In this document: piece after piece, positions 48,151 to 61,565 of the stretch
How positions within the stretch are numbered: the stretch's first letter is position 1
How the letters are laid out: each line of letters begins with the position of its first letter
NCBI RefSeq assembly: GCF_000004075.3
Contig: NC_026660.2
Location: 27,159,498-27,223,497, forward strand
Length of the DNA: 64,000 bases
Source: Cucumis sativus
Taxonomy: Eukaryota > Streptophyta > Magnoliopsida > Cucurbitales > Cucurbitaceae
Direction: 5' to 3'
The notes under the pieces: generated by a model
What the model was told of the DNA's origin: nothing
Database searches by the model: none
Seen by the model: the letters and a program-made list of their open reading frames with translations, nothing else
Program-made: the position numbers and the translations under genes

Positions 48151-51100
48151 TTTGAAGAAAAAAAATACTTTTATACTAAATTTTCAATCTCTTCAAATTA
48201 CATCTCAATTTTTAATAAAAGTATTATTGAAAATATTGAGTCTATCTTTCTTTTTTATTTTATAAATGCTTGTTTAAAATAGGATGGAAAATAAAGTCTA
48301 ATCTTATATGCATTCATTATCGTAAGCACACACATATAATACAAAATTGGTAAGATTTTTACTAGGAATCAAACTAACACCAACTTGTGACATTATTGAA
48401 ATGCAGTAAGTTATGAATATTTTTGTATTTTCTTCTAATAAAACTAATTGGTGATCAATTAGCATAAATTTAACTATTAAAAAAATGAGTCCAACGGTTA
48501 CAAATGAGGTTAGAAAGTTTAAAGTGAAATTTGTTACAACTTAAAAAATAATTAAGATTAATATTTGAAACCTTTTCTTAATATTTTAAACATGTTTTAG
48601 GTTATTTTAAATGTAAATTATTTTTATTATTTTGACAACTTTAGCTCAACTTAATAATAATAACTCAGCTTTAACACTTTTATAAAATACAAAATCGATA
48701 TTAATATATGGTTTTTATATAAATGTCTACCATCATTTTTTAATATAAATAAATATGAGGTATAAAAATTTGAACACACATCTTCACAATCAATAATATG
48801 TATCGTTTTTAACAAGTAATGCAATTGAGAGAATATTTTGAACCTTTCTTCTTTAGAAAAGCACAAGTAATTTTTTTGTTACTTAGCTACATGGCATGGT
48901 TGGTGCGAGTATAAAATTGGTAAAATGCTTTTAATCATTATAGTTAGTTTTTATTGTACGGAAAATATAATTAAATTGCAAAATTAAACATGGAATTAAT
49001 TACGAGGGATTAAATGTGCATTTCAAACTGAATTTAAATATGATATAAATGGTTATTTTATCATGTTTTATGTTTATATTTGGATTACAAGTTATTAATC
49101 GCAATTAATCACCAGGAAATTAATTAGTATTTTCATTGTTGGATTTGGGTGCCTTATAATCTTATATTTATATAAATATTTTAATACAAATTAGCAACTA
49201 GGCAAATCTTCGGTGTTCCCATTGATCAGATTGCACCACATGTGCAACCATCCTCTAAATCATTTTTAAATCACTATCTACATAATTAATAAATCATCTC
49301 CCTTTACTATAATCAAAACTTTGTAAAAGAAAATTTATTTTACGTTAGAATATTACACTTGGATGAAAAAAATTAATAAAAACTTCAGATTTTTTCCCAT
49401 AGTCTAAATGTTAATAATACTCCCTGAAATCACATATGATTCAAATTAGTTATATTTTTTTAGTTAATATATAAAATATAGCAAGATTGTTATTAGAGTT
49501 ATCGTCAATAGAATCATTTGATATTCATGTTGTTGGTTGATCCATTGCTTTCTTAAAAAACAAACTTATGATCTTTCATAAAAAATACATATGTATAGCC
49601 ATATTATGTTAAGAAAGCAATTGATTAACCGCAAACATGATTTCTCTATTAATTACACTTTGAAAATAATTATAGGATTCACTGTCAAGCTACCATTATT
49701 AAGTGCTAAGCTGTGATACACTGTGAGATGTTTAAGTCGATGCTAAAAATCATAATCATGCTTAGGAACTATTGGTTGGACACACTTAGCCAAAATCCAC
49801 ACAATGTCGATATTACGTTATTCTTCCTACATTAACTATTCATTGAAAATAAATATCGAAAATGAAAGGACTACACATATCCACGCGTGTAATTAGCTAG
49901 AACATATACAACACATGGATGATAGTGGTCCCCCATTAACACACATGGGTATATTAATCATGAAAAATATATTTAACATCACTAAAATGATCCATATAGA
50001 GAGTTTTTAAACCTACGCTACCATTTAATCTCAACTATTTTAGTTATCCTTAACGACAATGGACTCATTAAATATGACAATGAAACAAATAATAGTAGGA
50101 GTAACTACACAATTAGTATAGTAGTAAATAACTATATATATAGCATGCTATTAATTATAGAACATATATATTATATAAGTTGTCTAATAATTAATCTCAG
50201 GGGATTTTAGTAGAATTATTTATATATATATATATATATTTTTATAGGTATAGGAACTAAATTCCAAATAATAAAAGAAGAGTTAAGAAGATGACAATGG
50301 AACATATATGATATGTTTAGTTCATCATTAGATTATAGATCTAAGTTGGAGATGCAATAGGATTGAGTTGAAACCCAAACTTTCCAGCCAAAATGTATTA
50401 GATATAGATTTAAAAGATAAATAAGAAAAAGAAAAGGTGGAAATTTTGTAGGACCGCACAAGCGGTGGCGCCTCATCCACTACAGCCTATACCTTAGGTT
50501 GGCCTCTTCTTTTGATTCAGACTTTTGGTCAATCATACACCTCCACCTCCTCAACACTCCCAAACCATCATTGTTTCTACACTCCCATATCAACTAATTG
50601 CACCACACAACTCTCTAACTCACTTTCAACTTTTACTAATTTCATGTGTCATCACCCCTTTGGTTCACATAATGTTAAGAAAGTTTGAGAATCATTTTAT
50701 TATCTTCTGTTCACACTCACTTCTACTGTGTCTTTTTCTTTTAAAAAAAAATATATTAAGAACCCTTTATTACACAATTAATATAATTTTAGTTTCAGAT
50801 ATCTTTAATCAAGGGCTGATGTTAAAATTTTATTTTATATTAAAAAATTAATTATATAAAAATTGACGTTTGATGAGTGTCAAATGAAGCGGTCGAAGGT
50901 GACTACAACAATAGCTAAAAATTGGTGAATGATTGTTCGTGTCACATATATATATATGTATTAAAAAAAACAAAAGCATTGTAAGGTATCTTCAAAAATA
51001 CATTTTGAGAAGTATTTTTGTTTAGCCTATAATCACGTTAAAAACTTGAAGTTGTAGATAAAAGAAAAAAGGATTTTGAAATAGCTTATAATTTAAGGAT

Positions 51101-51840
51101 TTAGACATAATATTTAAAGATGTAGGTGTTGAAATGTAATAAGAAGAAAAATTGAAGGGTGACAATGAAATTTAGAGTGAGAAATAAGCTAAAATCCAAC
51201 AAAATAAATAGAATGCCTTTGACCGGTCCAATTGTTATTATCTTACGTGATTTTCGAAAAGGAAAAAAAACCGAAAACTTCAATGTCAGCTTTGGCCTTT
51301 GCCTCGAAATTTCTCACGCTCCAATTTTGAGGAGATTCCAATTATTCCTATTTATTTATTTCTTCCTTCTTCTTATTATTTATATTTTATTTTATTTTTC
51401 TTTCAAAAGGTTTTCCTTTTATCCCATTAAAATATAACATTTAGACACACATATTTTTGTAACTTTCAAAGAAATTCCTAAGTGAGATTCTGTCAATTAA
51501 TTATTTGTATTTTAAAATTCTCCTATGTTTATTTTGTCCCTAATCTCAAGATAAAAATATGGGTAAATTGCAAAAACAGTCTTTAGAGTAGTAGGATGGT
51601 AGTTGTATATCTCTCTTTCATTGCTCGACTAAATGTGTTTTTAGCTATTTTTATAAATTAATTAAAAAAGGTTACATAAATATGAAAATTATCAAATTAA
51701 CGTAAAATAAGGTGAATAGGCATGATGATTATTAAAAAGATACTTACCCAAATATTTTGTAAATAGGTGTTTGGTAAGTCAGTGTTAATTTGAGAATGTG
51801 TTAAATGATTAAGGAAGAAAGAAATGTGAAGGGGGGGGGC
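48151..51840. other. AT-rich intergenic DNA
   Basis: No gene is supported. A TA microsatellite lies near 50219-50240 and a shorter one near 50947-50957. The small open frames here are low-complexity and lack domains. Confidence 0.6.
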
Positions 51841-52303
51841 AGAACCAACCGATCCACGTGCCGTGACAGGAGTTTATACGTAGGCCCACCAATGAGACAA
51901 CTATTTTTATTTTTTTCAATAATAAAAAAAATCAAAACATATACTAAAAATAATTTTTAAAAAATTTCGGCTGTGTAAATTCACGGAAATGCCTCTAAAT
52001 ATTGATGGCAATAACAAGATTACCCCGAAAAGAAGAATCTAAAAGTGCGGTTCCTTGTGAAGAAGTTCAACAAAGAACGCGCTCTTCTCGTGAAGTTAGC
52101 TTGGTGGTGCGTTGCAGTACTTTTTTCACACGCTCTGTTTCTCTTTCTCTCTCTCTCTTTCCCAATCGAAAATTCCCTCTCCGATCGAGAATAAACCCTA
52201 GTAGGTGAGAGAGAATGAGCAGAAGTTCCACGCCGGAGCTGGATTGTCGGAACTGAAGAATCGGAAGCTGCAACGCAGGGAGTTGTTGTTGTTTCAGTAA
52301 GTC
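51841..52303 (+). promoter_or_regulatory. Promoter and leader of the BZR1-like gene
   Basis: A G-box CACGTG lies at 51855-51860, a CT-rich leader at 52134-52162 and a telo-box-like AAACCCTA near 52193. BZR1-class factors bind G-box and BRRE sites, so feedback through the G-box is possible but only an inference. Confidence 0.4.
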
Positions 52304-53811
52304 ATGACGGGCCGAGGATCATCGGGAAGGACGCCGACATGGAAAGAAAGGGAGAACAATAAGAGGAGAGAGAGGCGACGGAGGGCCATTGCTGCCAAGA
52401 TCTACACTGGCCTTAGAGCTCAAGGGAACTATAAGCTTCCTAAGCACTGTGACAACAACGAGGTCTTAAAGGCACTCTGTAATGAAGCTGGTTGGGTGGT
52501 TGAGGAAGATGGCACAACCTATCGCAAGGTTATATGGTTTCTCTCTTTAAATTACTAGCTTTTGATTTTTCCTACTGTTTATTTGATTTTGAAATGTGTT
52601 GATCGTGGTCTCTCCTTCAGATCCGTCTTTATTTTAGGCCTTTTGTTAGTACTTGCGCGTTTCGTCTTTGGTTCTGTGGTACTATTTTCTTAGATCTGGA
52701 TATATGGGGAATCGAGAATTTATGATTTTATTGTTTTGATGAAATGAGTAAGTGACGGAGGCCTATATGTGAGAGTAGTGTTGTAATTTCCTTTTTTAGA
52801 TCCAGAATTCTTAAGCGGTTGATCTGTCTAAATCTGCGAAGTTTTGTAGTACGTAAGAAAGGCGTACCAGTTCATTTATCCCCAATTTTTTGATCATTAA
52901 TTAGGTTTTTCATTTGTATTGTTCCATTTTTAATTATTTAAATGTAGCTCGTCTGCTGCTAAAGGTTTATGGTAGCACCAGTTGGAGTGAAACGTGTTAT
53001 CAGTTTTTTATGATTTCAGCAATATGTTCGATGTGTCTTGTCTATGTTTCTTATCTATTGTTGTTACCTTGTACAGGGATGCAAGCCACCTCCGATTGAT
53101 ATAGGCACATCTGCGAATATGAGCGCCTGTTCTTCGCTTCAACCAAGCCCACAGTCTTCATGTTTCCCAAGTCCTGTACCATCCTACCATGCCAGTCCTT
53201 CTTCATCCTCTTTTCCAAGCCCAACTCGATTTGATGGGAATCCATCTTCTTATCTTCTGCCATTTCTTCAAAATATATCCTCTATTCCTGCTAATCTACC
53301 TCCTCTTAGGATATCCAACAGTGCACCTGTCACGCCACCTCTTTCTTCCCCAACTTCAAGGGGTTCGAAGCGAAAGCCAGATTGGGAGTCCATTCCAAAT
53401 AGCTATGTAACCTCTTTCCGTCATCCACTTTTTGCTGTCTCTGCTCCTTCAAGTCCTACAAGATGCCACCATCTTACACCGGCAACAATTCCAGAATGTG
53501 ATGAGTCTGATGCTTCAACTGTAGATTCTGGCCGCTGGGTCAGTTTCCAGACCGTGGCACCTTCTGTGGCTCCTCCTTCGCCTACATTTAACCTGATGAA
53601 ACCAGTTAGCCAGCAAAACTCTCTCCAAGATGCAGTTGACAGACATGGAGCAATGGGCTGGGGTGCTACATCTGATAGGGGACGAGGCTCTGAGTTTGAA
53701 TTTGAGAAATTTGAGAGTGGCACGGTGAAGCCATGGGAGGGTGAGAGAATTCATGAAGTTGGGGTTGATGATTTGGAGCTTACTCTTGGAGGTGGGAAGG
53801 CCCGTGGTTAA
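52304..53811 (+). CDS. BZR1/BES1-type brassinosteroid transcription factor
   Basis: Exons 52304-52528 and 53077-53811 (GT-AG, phase 0) give 319 residues. The N-terminus is the plant-specific BZR DNA-binding domain: [20 protein letters not shown]-type basic region, then [20 protein letters not shown] and DGTTYRK at the exon junction, where the family usually has its single intron. Downstream are Ser/Thr-Pro sites for the GSK3-like kinase BIN2, a 14-3-3 motif [11 protein letters not shown] (153-163), the PP2A-binding PEST segment [12 protein letters not shown] (209-220), the BIN2-docking [10 protein letters not shown] and a C-terminal EAR repressor motif LELTL (308-312). Brassinosteroid leads to its dephosphorylation and nuclear action on growth genes. 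GCKPP after the junction and the KARG end place it nearer BZR1/BES1/BEH1-2 than BEH3/4. The exact orthologue is not settled. Confidence 0.93.
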
Positions 53812-56800
53812 GCATCCTCTTGAAGATATTTACTTGAAGAACTTAAGTGCCTGCTCTTCAAAGGTTATTGGTTTATGTTCACAAAATATGTTTACTTTCT
53901 TAGCTTGGTCTTGCTCTTCTGCTACCATTAGACCGATCCTGGTTTGCCTTCATTTGAACAGTTCCTTTCCCTTGGAGCCCTTGCAAAAATCTGAACTTGT
54001 TACATCTTATTCTGGAAGAGCAAATCAATATTTGAGTCAAGGCCCAGGAAAAGGATAACATTTGGTGCTGAAAAATGAGAAGAACAAACTCAATTGTGAT
54101 GGTTATATATTTTTCCTTCCATTGGAGCGCTTTCAATTTTTTCAGGATCTTATGATCCTTAGAGATAGTCCACCTGTACCAGAAATTTCTTGTATATAGA
54201 ATCTCTAATTCATCTTGTTTGGCATTATTGATAAGAATTCCCTTTGCAGAACGTGAAATGAACATTACCCATTTTCTTCCTGATCAGTTATGGTTCATTC
54301 AATTTTCTATCACTTCAATAGCCTCCCTGTTTTTTTCCCGAGCTAGACGTAATACCTATCGAACTGTGACTATAATCAAGTAAATATTAGATTGCAAGAA
54401 GATGTGGGAATAGGGGAAGGGAAATTCTGAAGAACGATCTTGAAATACAATGTATATGGGACTGAGCTTTGCCTTCCTGTAGTGGTGTGGGTCACAGTGT
54501 CAGGTGAGGTAAGAATCCAAGGGCAGGAGGGGCCTCATTAGAAGGGCCGCAAGATGAGAAGTCTGTGTTTCTGGCCGGTGCATCTTTGCGTGTTGCTCTT
54601 TTTTGGCAGGTTGTTTACGTACCGACCAATTAATTCAATGACTTCCCTCTCATAATTCTTAACAATCCGTTTTGTCAAATTGAACAGAGCCGTTTTTGCC
54701 AATTCAAACACGATGCTTCTTCCTTGATTACTGATAAAGCTGGTCTCGTCCCAATGCAGGCAATGGTTTGCTTAGACACTCCTTGTATCTGACATCATTC
54801 AATTCAATAGTTGATTATATAATATTAAATTTATATTCACTTATCTTCTTAAGTTTTTCGATAGTAAATTTATTTTCACCTATCATCTTAAGTTTTTGGA
54901 TAGTTTGATTTAAAACGATATCATAGTAAGTGCTCGAGGTGGAGGAAAAGAACACTTCAATTGTGAGGCTTCAGTGACTTCTTCTATTTACAGGGTTTCA
55001 GTTCTTACAATTACTATGCACAACAAGTTCTTTTGAGGAATATATCAGATACTTTAGGCAGAGGATAGAAAGTAACTATAGCAAATTACTGGTGCACTTG
55101 AGCAAATGTATACATTACTACAACTGGGTCATCTTCTGCAAATTCAAAAAGCCTACATACAAATGCATCACTCTCCTCAAAACTCTAACAAAAGCAAGTC
55201 CAATCCAATGCAGAAATTTGGCAAAACTAACTATATACAGTGAAGTATTGGAATAGGTTTGACATTGACCACTCGTATCAAAGGGAAGAAATTTCCAAGG
55301 CATTGGTTGCTCTCATGTTTGAAGTAACACTTACTAAACTTTAAACTTTTCTTTAGTTCTTCATATGAAGTGAATATTGAAGAAGACGGTGTTGAGTTTC
55401 ACGGATTTTTTCGTTGTTTCTGCCATATTTTGGTTAAGAAGGTAGAAAGGATTTGATGGTCCACATTTGTTCAACTCAGTCCTCTCTCCCTCGTGAGTTT
55501 TTCAGATGAAGGTTCTCTCTCAGCCTCAATTGGCCATTGACAGATAGTAATGGCTTTGAAAGCTGAAACTCGTTTTGTATGTTAGCAATTTGCTAATCTT
55601 AAAAAATAGTACACCCCACGAGTACATTTTTGTAAAAGAAATAAAGTTTTTTTGACTGAATTATTGAAAGTTGTGAAAATTTATCTCTTAAGGGCCAATG
55701 CAATGTATTTATAGAAGCCGCACCAATGTATTTACCTTTCAATAACCCGTTGGATGTAGGTTAAATATTAGTGAACTACAAATTCGAAAAAAGAAAAGGG
55801 AAAATAGATATGGGCCTAACTCTATAGGCCCAATAAAGCCCAAGTAGTTCATAGAAAAAACAAACTTTGTGTGTGAGTTATTTATTTATTAAAAAATAAT
55901 AATAAAAAAATAGTTATTAAGGTCATCTATTTTATTCATTGAACTCTAATTATACTATGTTTATGATAGATTTATAGCTCAACCGACCCAAAAAATTAGA
56001 GGTTTGATTCCTCTATCTTCATACATTCAAATTTTTGAATTAAAAATAATCATCTTAAAGGATGACCCCGTCAAAGATTAACTAAGAATTGAGTGAATCG
56101 TGATCCATTATTCCTAATTAAAGTTGCTCACAAACTCAAGACTTACTTGAATAAGTTGAATTGAGGAGTATGTGGTTTGATATTATACTTATGCTAAATT
56201 TCTATTATCTTGCAAAAAAAAATTGAATTGTTTTTACCATATAAGACAAACTACAGTTTATTTCTTTTTCTAGCACAATTAATTAGTATTAAAGAAAAAT
56301 AAAAACTATTAAAAGAAATGGAAAAACGAATAGACTTAGTTTAGAAAGAATAAAACAAAAACAAAAGATGAAGGAGTACTTTAAATAGTATAGAAAATCA
56401 AATGCTAACCATTGGTATAAAAAAAATAAAAAAAGATTGGTCAAAGTAATCGTTGGTTGTGGCCAAATGCTAAGAATCCCAACATTAAATTGAATAGCGT
56501 AAGTATGTGGTTGGTATAACTTTAGTCATTTTCGAGTTAATCCAAACCTTCCTTAAATATTTTATCAATCCAATGAATATTCTCATTAGTTTTTAATTAC
56601 ATTCACTGGCATTTGACATTCATTCTATGAATGGAATAATATGATTAAATTAATGTATCTTAGTTTTAAAAGTATTCGAACATGAACATATGTCTAATGA
56701 AGTATTTTAGTATATGTTCAGAAATTTAATCATACAAAATTAACATGGAAAACCAACCAATTCTTTAACTCTCATATATGTGGTGTTGCCCGTTGTCACC

Positions 56801-59800
56801 TAATTGATCCATACTTTTCTTTAATACCAAATTTAATCACAAAAACCTATTCAACTACCTTAAATTTTATACGATAACTCATTTTAAATGTTTTGGCTTT
56901 CATAACCATATCAATCAACATTTAAGTATTTAGTTTTGAAAATAGATAAGTAAAATAATCCAAGTAGGTTCAAATTGACCATATTATTGAATTTTAATTT
57001 GTCATGTAGAGTTGTTTTACCCATATGTCTATGATTAAAGATGTCCATGCCTTAATACTTGCCCACAATGAAGCAACGACTTTCGATGAGGCCGAATGAA
57101 AAAGAGCAAATAGAAAGAAAACCATTTTAGACTATTTTCTCATTCTATATAGCCTCTTCAATTGTTTCCACATGTTAGCTCTTTTTTTTTTATTTACTTA
57201 TAATAATTTCATACTGTATTATTATTATTATTATTATATAAATATTTCTACTTGAACTTTCATGTATTAATTAATAAGGAAAACAATGAAGTATAATAAC
57301 TCAACTAGTATGCAGTGATGAATAAATTTGTGTTTGAATCTGTTAAAAATTGCATTTTGTTTTCTTCTTTTGACAAATTTTTATAAACAAAAATAACTTT
57401 CAACCCATTATATACTAATTATTTTTTAACTAGATTCAATTTTACAAAATGATAACATACAAATCCAAAACTCGAAAAAAAGATAAACAAAGTTAAAAAA
57501 TTGATTTTGTATTTTTTGAAGTTTATTCTATTATTTTACTTTTTAAATATTTACCTTTTGCTTATATATTTTTAATATTAATTATGTGAAGTTAACTAAC
57601 ATATAAAATATACTGATAGGTAATAGAAGGATTTTTGAAATTTATGGAAAGAATATGGACGAAAATTAGACAATTGGCTAAAGAATTTATTATTATTATT
57701 ATTAAAGTTAAAAAAAATATATACGTTAAAAAATCAAGAATATAATTATATGCTTTACGGGAAATGAAATAAAAAATAGCTTTACATTATTCTCCCTTTC
57801 TTATCTTATAACTTCTAAATGAGTAGAGAGATACATACCCCACTACTAATTAATAAACCCTAAACCCATATAAACAATTAATTAATTAGTGTTGTTTTAG
57901 TTATGAATTGTTCTCTCTCAGTGTAATTAGTTAAACTGTGATGTTCAAACAATTTTAAACTATTTCATTAAATTTTAGGCCGGATTTTTTAAACAATAAA
58001 TAAGAGACAAGTTGAAAACTCATTTTCAACTGATCATGAATAAATATTTTGATGAATTTGACTTTTTGTCTGTACAAAAACTCTTTATTTTGATTTTATA
58101 TCTTCAGAACTCTAAATTAGAGTAATAGTCTTTTAAGAGAAATTTTTGGCAATATCTATGTTAGGGATGATTTTGAGTATATATGAACTATAGAAACATA
58201 AGCAACATGATAAAGAAAATAATAAGATTGAGTCAAAGTTATTAGTACCTTTCCTTTTGGCCTTGACCCAAATCAATTATATGCTCTCTCTCGACCGATG
58301 TAACAAAATACCTAAATGGGACGTGCCAAACTAATTAATAATATTGTTTTAGGATCAAAAGGAGTCCAAAAGAAAGGCACTCTTCCACGAGATAGATGCA
58401 GTTATTTATTGGAGTGGTTGGCATAAGGTTGTCACTTAGAGTTTTGGGAGTCAGTTTGAAGTAATTCTTTGATTTAACGAGGTGAAAAATCTCATTACTC
58501 AATCTTACAACGATATTTTGAACTAGAACATGCGTGAGACATGTCTCATTATGTAGAGACTTAATTAACCTTGACCTTGGTCGAGGTTAAGATCATTGAT
58601 TTGGATCTCATTTATGCTCATTCTGAATCTATTTTATTATTTTTGGTCCAAACTTGAGTACTTTCTCAACCTCACTGCGTCTAATTCTGTCTCTCTGCTG
58701 CATGTTGATTGTAATATTCTATCCATATATATGCACAAAAGAGTAACAATTATCTGAATCTCATTGTTGTATTCAATCACGCTATCATATTCTTTCAACA
58801 TGGTAAAAATTGGTATACAGTTAGAGATAAACACTGAAATAAATGCAGTCATACTCAAATTTAGGACAAAAGAAACTTTGTCTTTAGTGGTAGAACGTCT
58901 AGGAGATAAACATTCATATAAGAAATATTAAAGTGAACATGCAAAAACCTTGAAAGAGAAAGATACATGAATATAGTCGTTTCATCCCATTTATAGTAGA
59001 CTTTAACAACACAACCAGACGACTCTTTTGGACGTTTTTTACTTTTGAAAAAAGTACTTTTAACATAAAATAGGGACGTTGTTTCAAAATTTCAAGAAAA
59101 GAAAACAAAGAAATGGCTGCCTCGTGGTGCGTGACGATAATAATTTACAAAAATTAAAATTGTTATTAGATGAAAAACAATCATTTCTGCATTGCATGCA
59201 TTTGTAGCACATGCATTGATGAAAACCCATCAAGTGATAAACACCATTTCTCTTTCACAAAAACTATTTAATTCTACTAGTCCCCAGTAATATTTATTAT
59301 ATAGCCAATCCTTAGCTTACATAACAATCAATTGATGTAAGTATAGTGTTGAATTTTTTTTCCCATAAATGCAAATTTACATTGAACTTTGTCCTTTTCT
59401 CTTCCCTCCATCAATACCATACTTTAATCTTTTATCCTTAAGAAAGAAAATTGTATAATTAACCTACATTTAAATTAAATTTAATGGATTAAATTTAACT
59501 TTTGATGCATCTATATTAAAAGATAATTTTAATTATTTAATATTTATTTTGATGGTATAAAAATCAGCTTAATTAATCATCATTAACCAACAAAACAGTT
59601 AATTCAAATTATGTTTTCTTCTAGTTTAACAAGATTATTAACATAGAGTTTATTAATTAGGAAAGCTAAGTGGGTTCAAGTGTCTACCTGACCTTGTGGA
59701 AAATTATCACCATCTCTCAGAAACTTTATAATTTGTTGATAAATGTTACCAAAATAAAAAGACATGCAAAAGAATAAGAATCCATCTTGCTCTCATTTTG

Positions 59801-59900
59801 TCCAGAATTGAGCAAATATCGTACGTCCTTGGTTTTGTTAAATCTCTTTTCTCTCTCTTTGAATCTTTGGTGGACTTTAAGAGTCCTCTTTAATTAATAC
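53812..59900. other. Long gene-poor stretch downstream of the BZR1-like gene
   Basis: The first few hundred bases are probably the 3' untranslated region. Beyond that I see AT-rich DNA, an ATT run near 57219-57236 and no gene, RNA gene or recognisable element protein. 54440-54760 is somewhat richer in GC but has no open frame of note. Confidence 0.55.
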
Positions 59901-59913
59901 ACATTCCCTTCAT

Positions 59914-59915
<2 letters not shown>

Positions 59916-60008
<93 letters not shown>
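59916..60008. repeat. Long TA dinucleotide microsatellite
   Basis: About 93 bases of uninterrupted TA repeat. It can form cruciform or slipped structures and is very likely length-polymorphic; its assembled length may be unreliable. Confidence 0.95.
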
Positions 60009-60011
<3 letters not shown>

Positions 60012-61480
60012 TTTGTCATTATTGTTGTCTATGCATGTACCACTATAAGCTATATCTCAAAGTCAATGATTTTATTTTAAGTTGTAATATAATTATGTCG
60101 TCTACCCTAATATACAATTAATTAACTATAACTAACTTCAAATCCATATTGGCTAATCAATCAATTTAATTTAATATAATTTTTGTGTTTAATATAATAA
60201 TTATATAAATGGATTAATAAATGGTTTTGAAAGAAATATGTCATGTGAATTATCAGGTTGGAGTATATATATATATTTTATAAAAGACAAAAATCCATAA
60301 TATAATATGTTATGTTGAAAATCTTCTGTTTGATTCTCATTATACGTTTTTTTAATTATTTATATTTGAATGTCACCTTAGAAAACATTATAAATAAAAT
60401 AACAAATAATTTACGTGTTAATGGTTGAATATATATGTTGATTTTCAACTCTTCTGTATACATCTCTAAGTTTCAACTCTTCCTTAGACTTTTAAGTTTC
60501 CGCAAATCAAAGCATAGGCAATTATTGAGGTATATATATTATCTTTCCACCAAAAATAAATAAATAAAAGTTAAGAATTTAGGTTCCATCTCTTCAATTC
60601 TACAATGTTTATCTTAAGAAAGAAAAAGGTTACTTTAGTTTCTATGCCAAAAAAGAAAAATACATAGGAGCAAACATTTACTGTGTTATCTCTTTTATAA
60701 ATATTATCAAGTTTTTAGGACTAAGTTGTTAAAGATGTAGATTAGAACATGATTAGAGTAAACATATATTAAACCTTCACAACGTGTCTGGGGCCTCACA
60801 TCAAATGACTGGCTATTCAACAACTCATATGTTCAATAATTATAAAATTTAATCAAATGTTATTATAAATAATAAAATTGTTGAAAATATTTTAAAATAT
60901 ATCAAGATATCGTCATTCGTCATTCGTCTATGAATATCTACATTGCAAATAAATTGGTTTTATTTATATATTTGAAAGCAATCCTACAAATATTTACTAT
61001 TTCTATTTTTTTGTTACACTAATTACTATTTCTACTCATATTAAAATAGTCTATATCTCAAACACTTTAAAGACATTTAATATGCTAAATTATTATAACT
61101 ATGCATATTAGGACTAAGCATCGTTGGATTGAAGTTGATTTTTCGGTTAAACTATCACTGTATCGATTATGATTGGTTTGATGAATATTCAAAATTACTC
61201 TGATTATAAAGAAGTTCAAATGGTCAGTCGATCGATTGATTGGTATTAATCGGTTTAGATGTTAGAACTAGAATAGATCAAACAATTAACACCTGATTGA
61301 TCCTTATGCATACAAATGTTTATTATTTTTAGTAATTTTATAGAGATGATGAAACTAGACTCCAAGACCAGAACAACGCAACAAAAACACCAAAACCTTG
61401 TAAATAAATTGAACTTTTTGAAATTTCGCGCCTCCGTCTCCGTCTGAAAAGGGCTACGATTCAGCTCGACAAATAAAAAT
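60009..61480. other. AT-rich intergenic DNA
   Basis: No gene is supported. Short TA runs and A/T homopolymers only. Confidence 0.55.
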
Positions 61481-61484
61481 GCAA

Positions 61485-61565
61485 CTTTCCGTAGCTCAGC
61501 GTCGTTCTCGTCTTTCTTCTTCCGCGCGCACTTTCAGGTTGCCGGTTCGAATCCCATGAGCGGTT
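61485..61565 (+). other. tRNA-like A/B-box pair: SINE head or tRNA pseudogene
   Basis: TAGCTCAGC (61492-61500) fits an RNA polymerase III A box, and GGTTCGAATCC (61544-61554) is an exact B box, 52 bp apart. The acceptor and T stems do not pair properly (only 2 of 5 T-stem pairs), so it is not a working tRNA gene. A tRNA-derived SINE promoter or an old tRNA copy is likelier. Confidence 0.35.
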
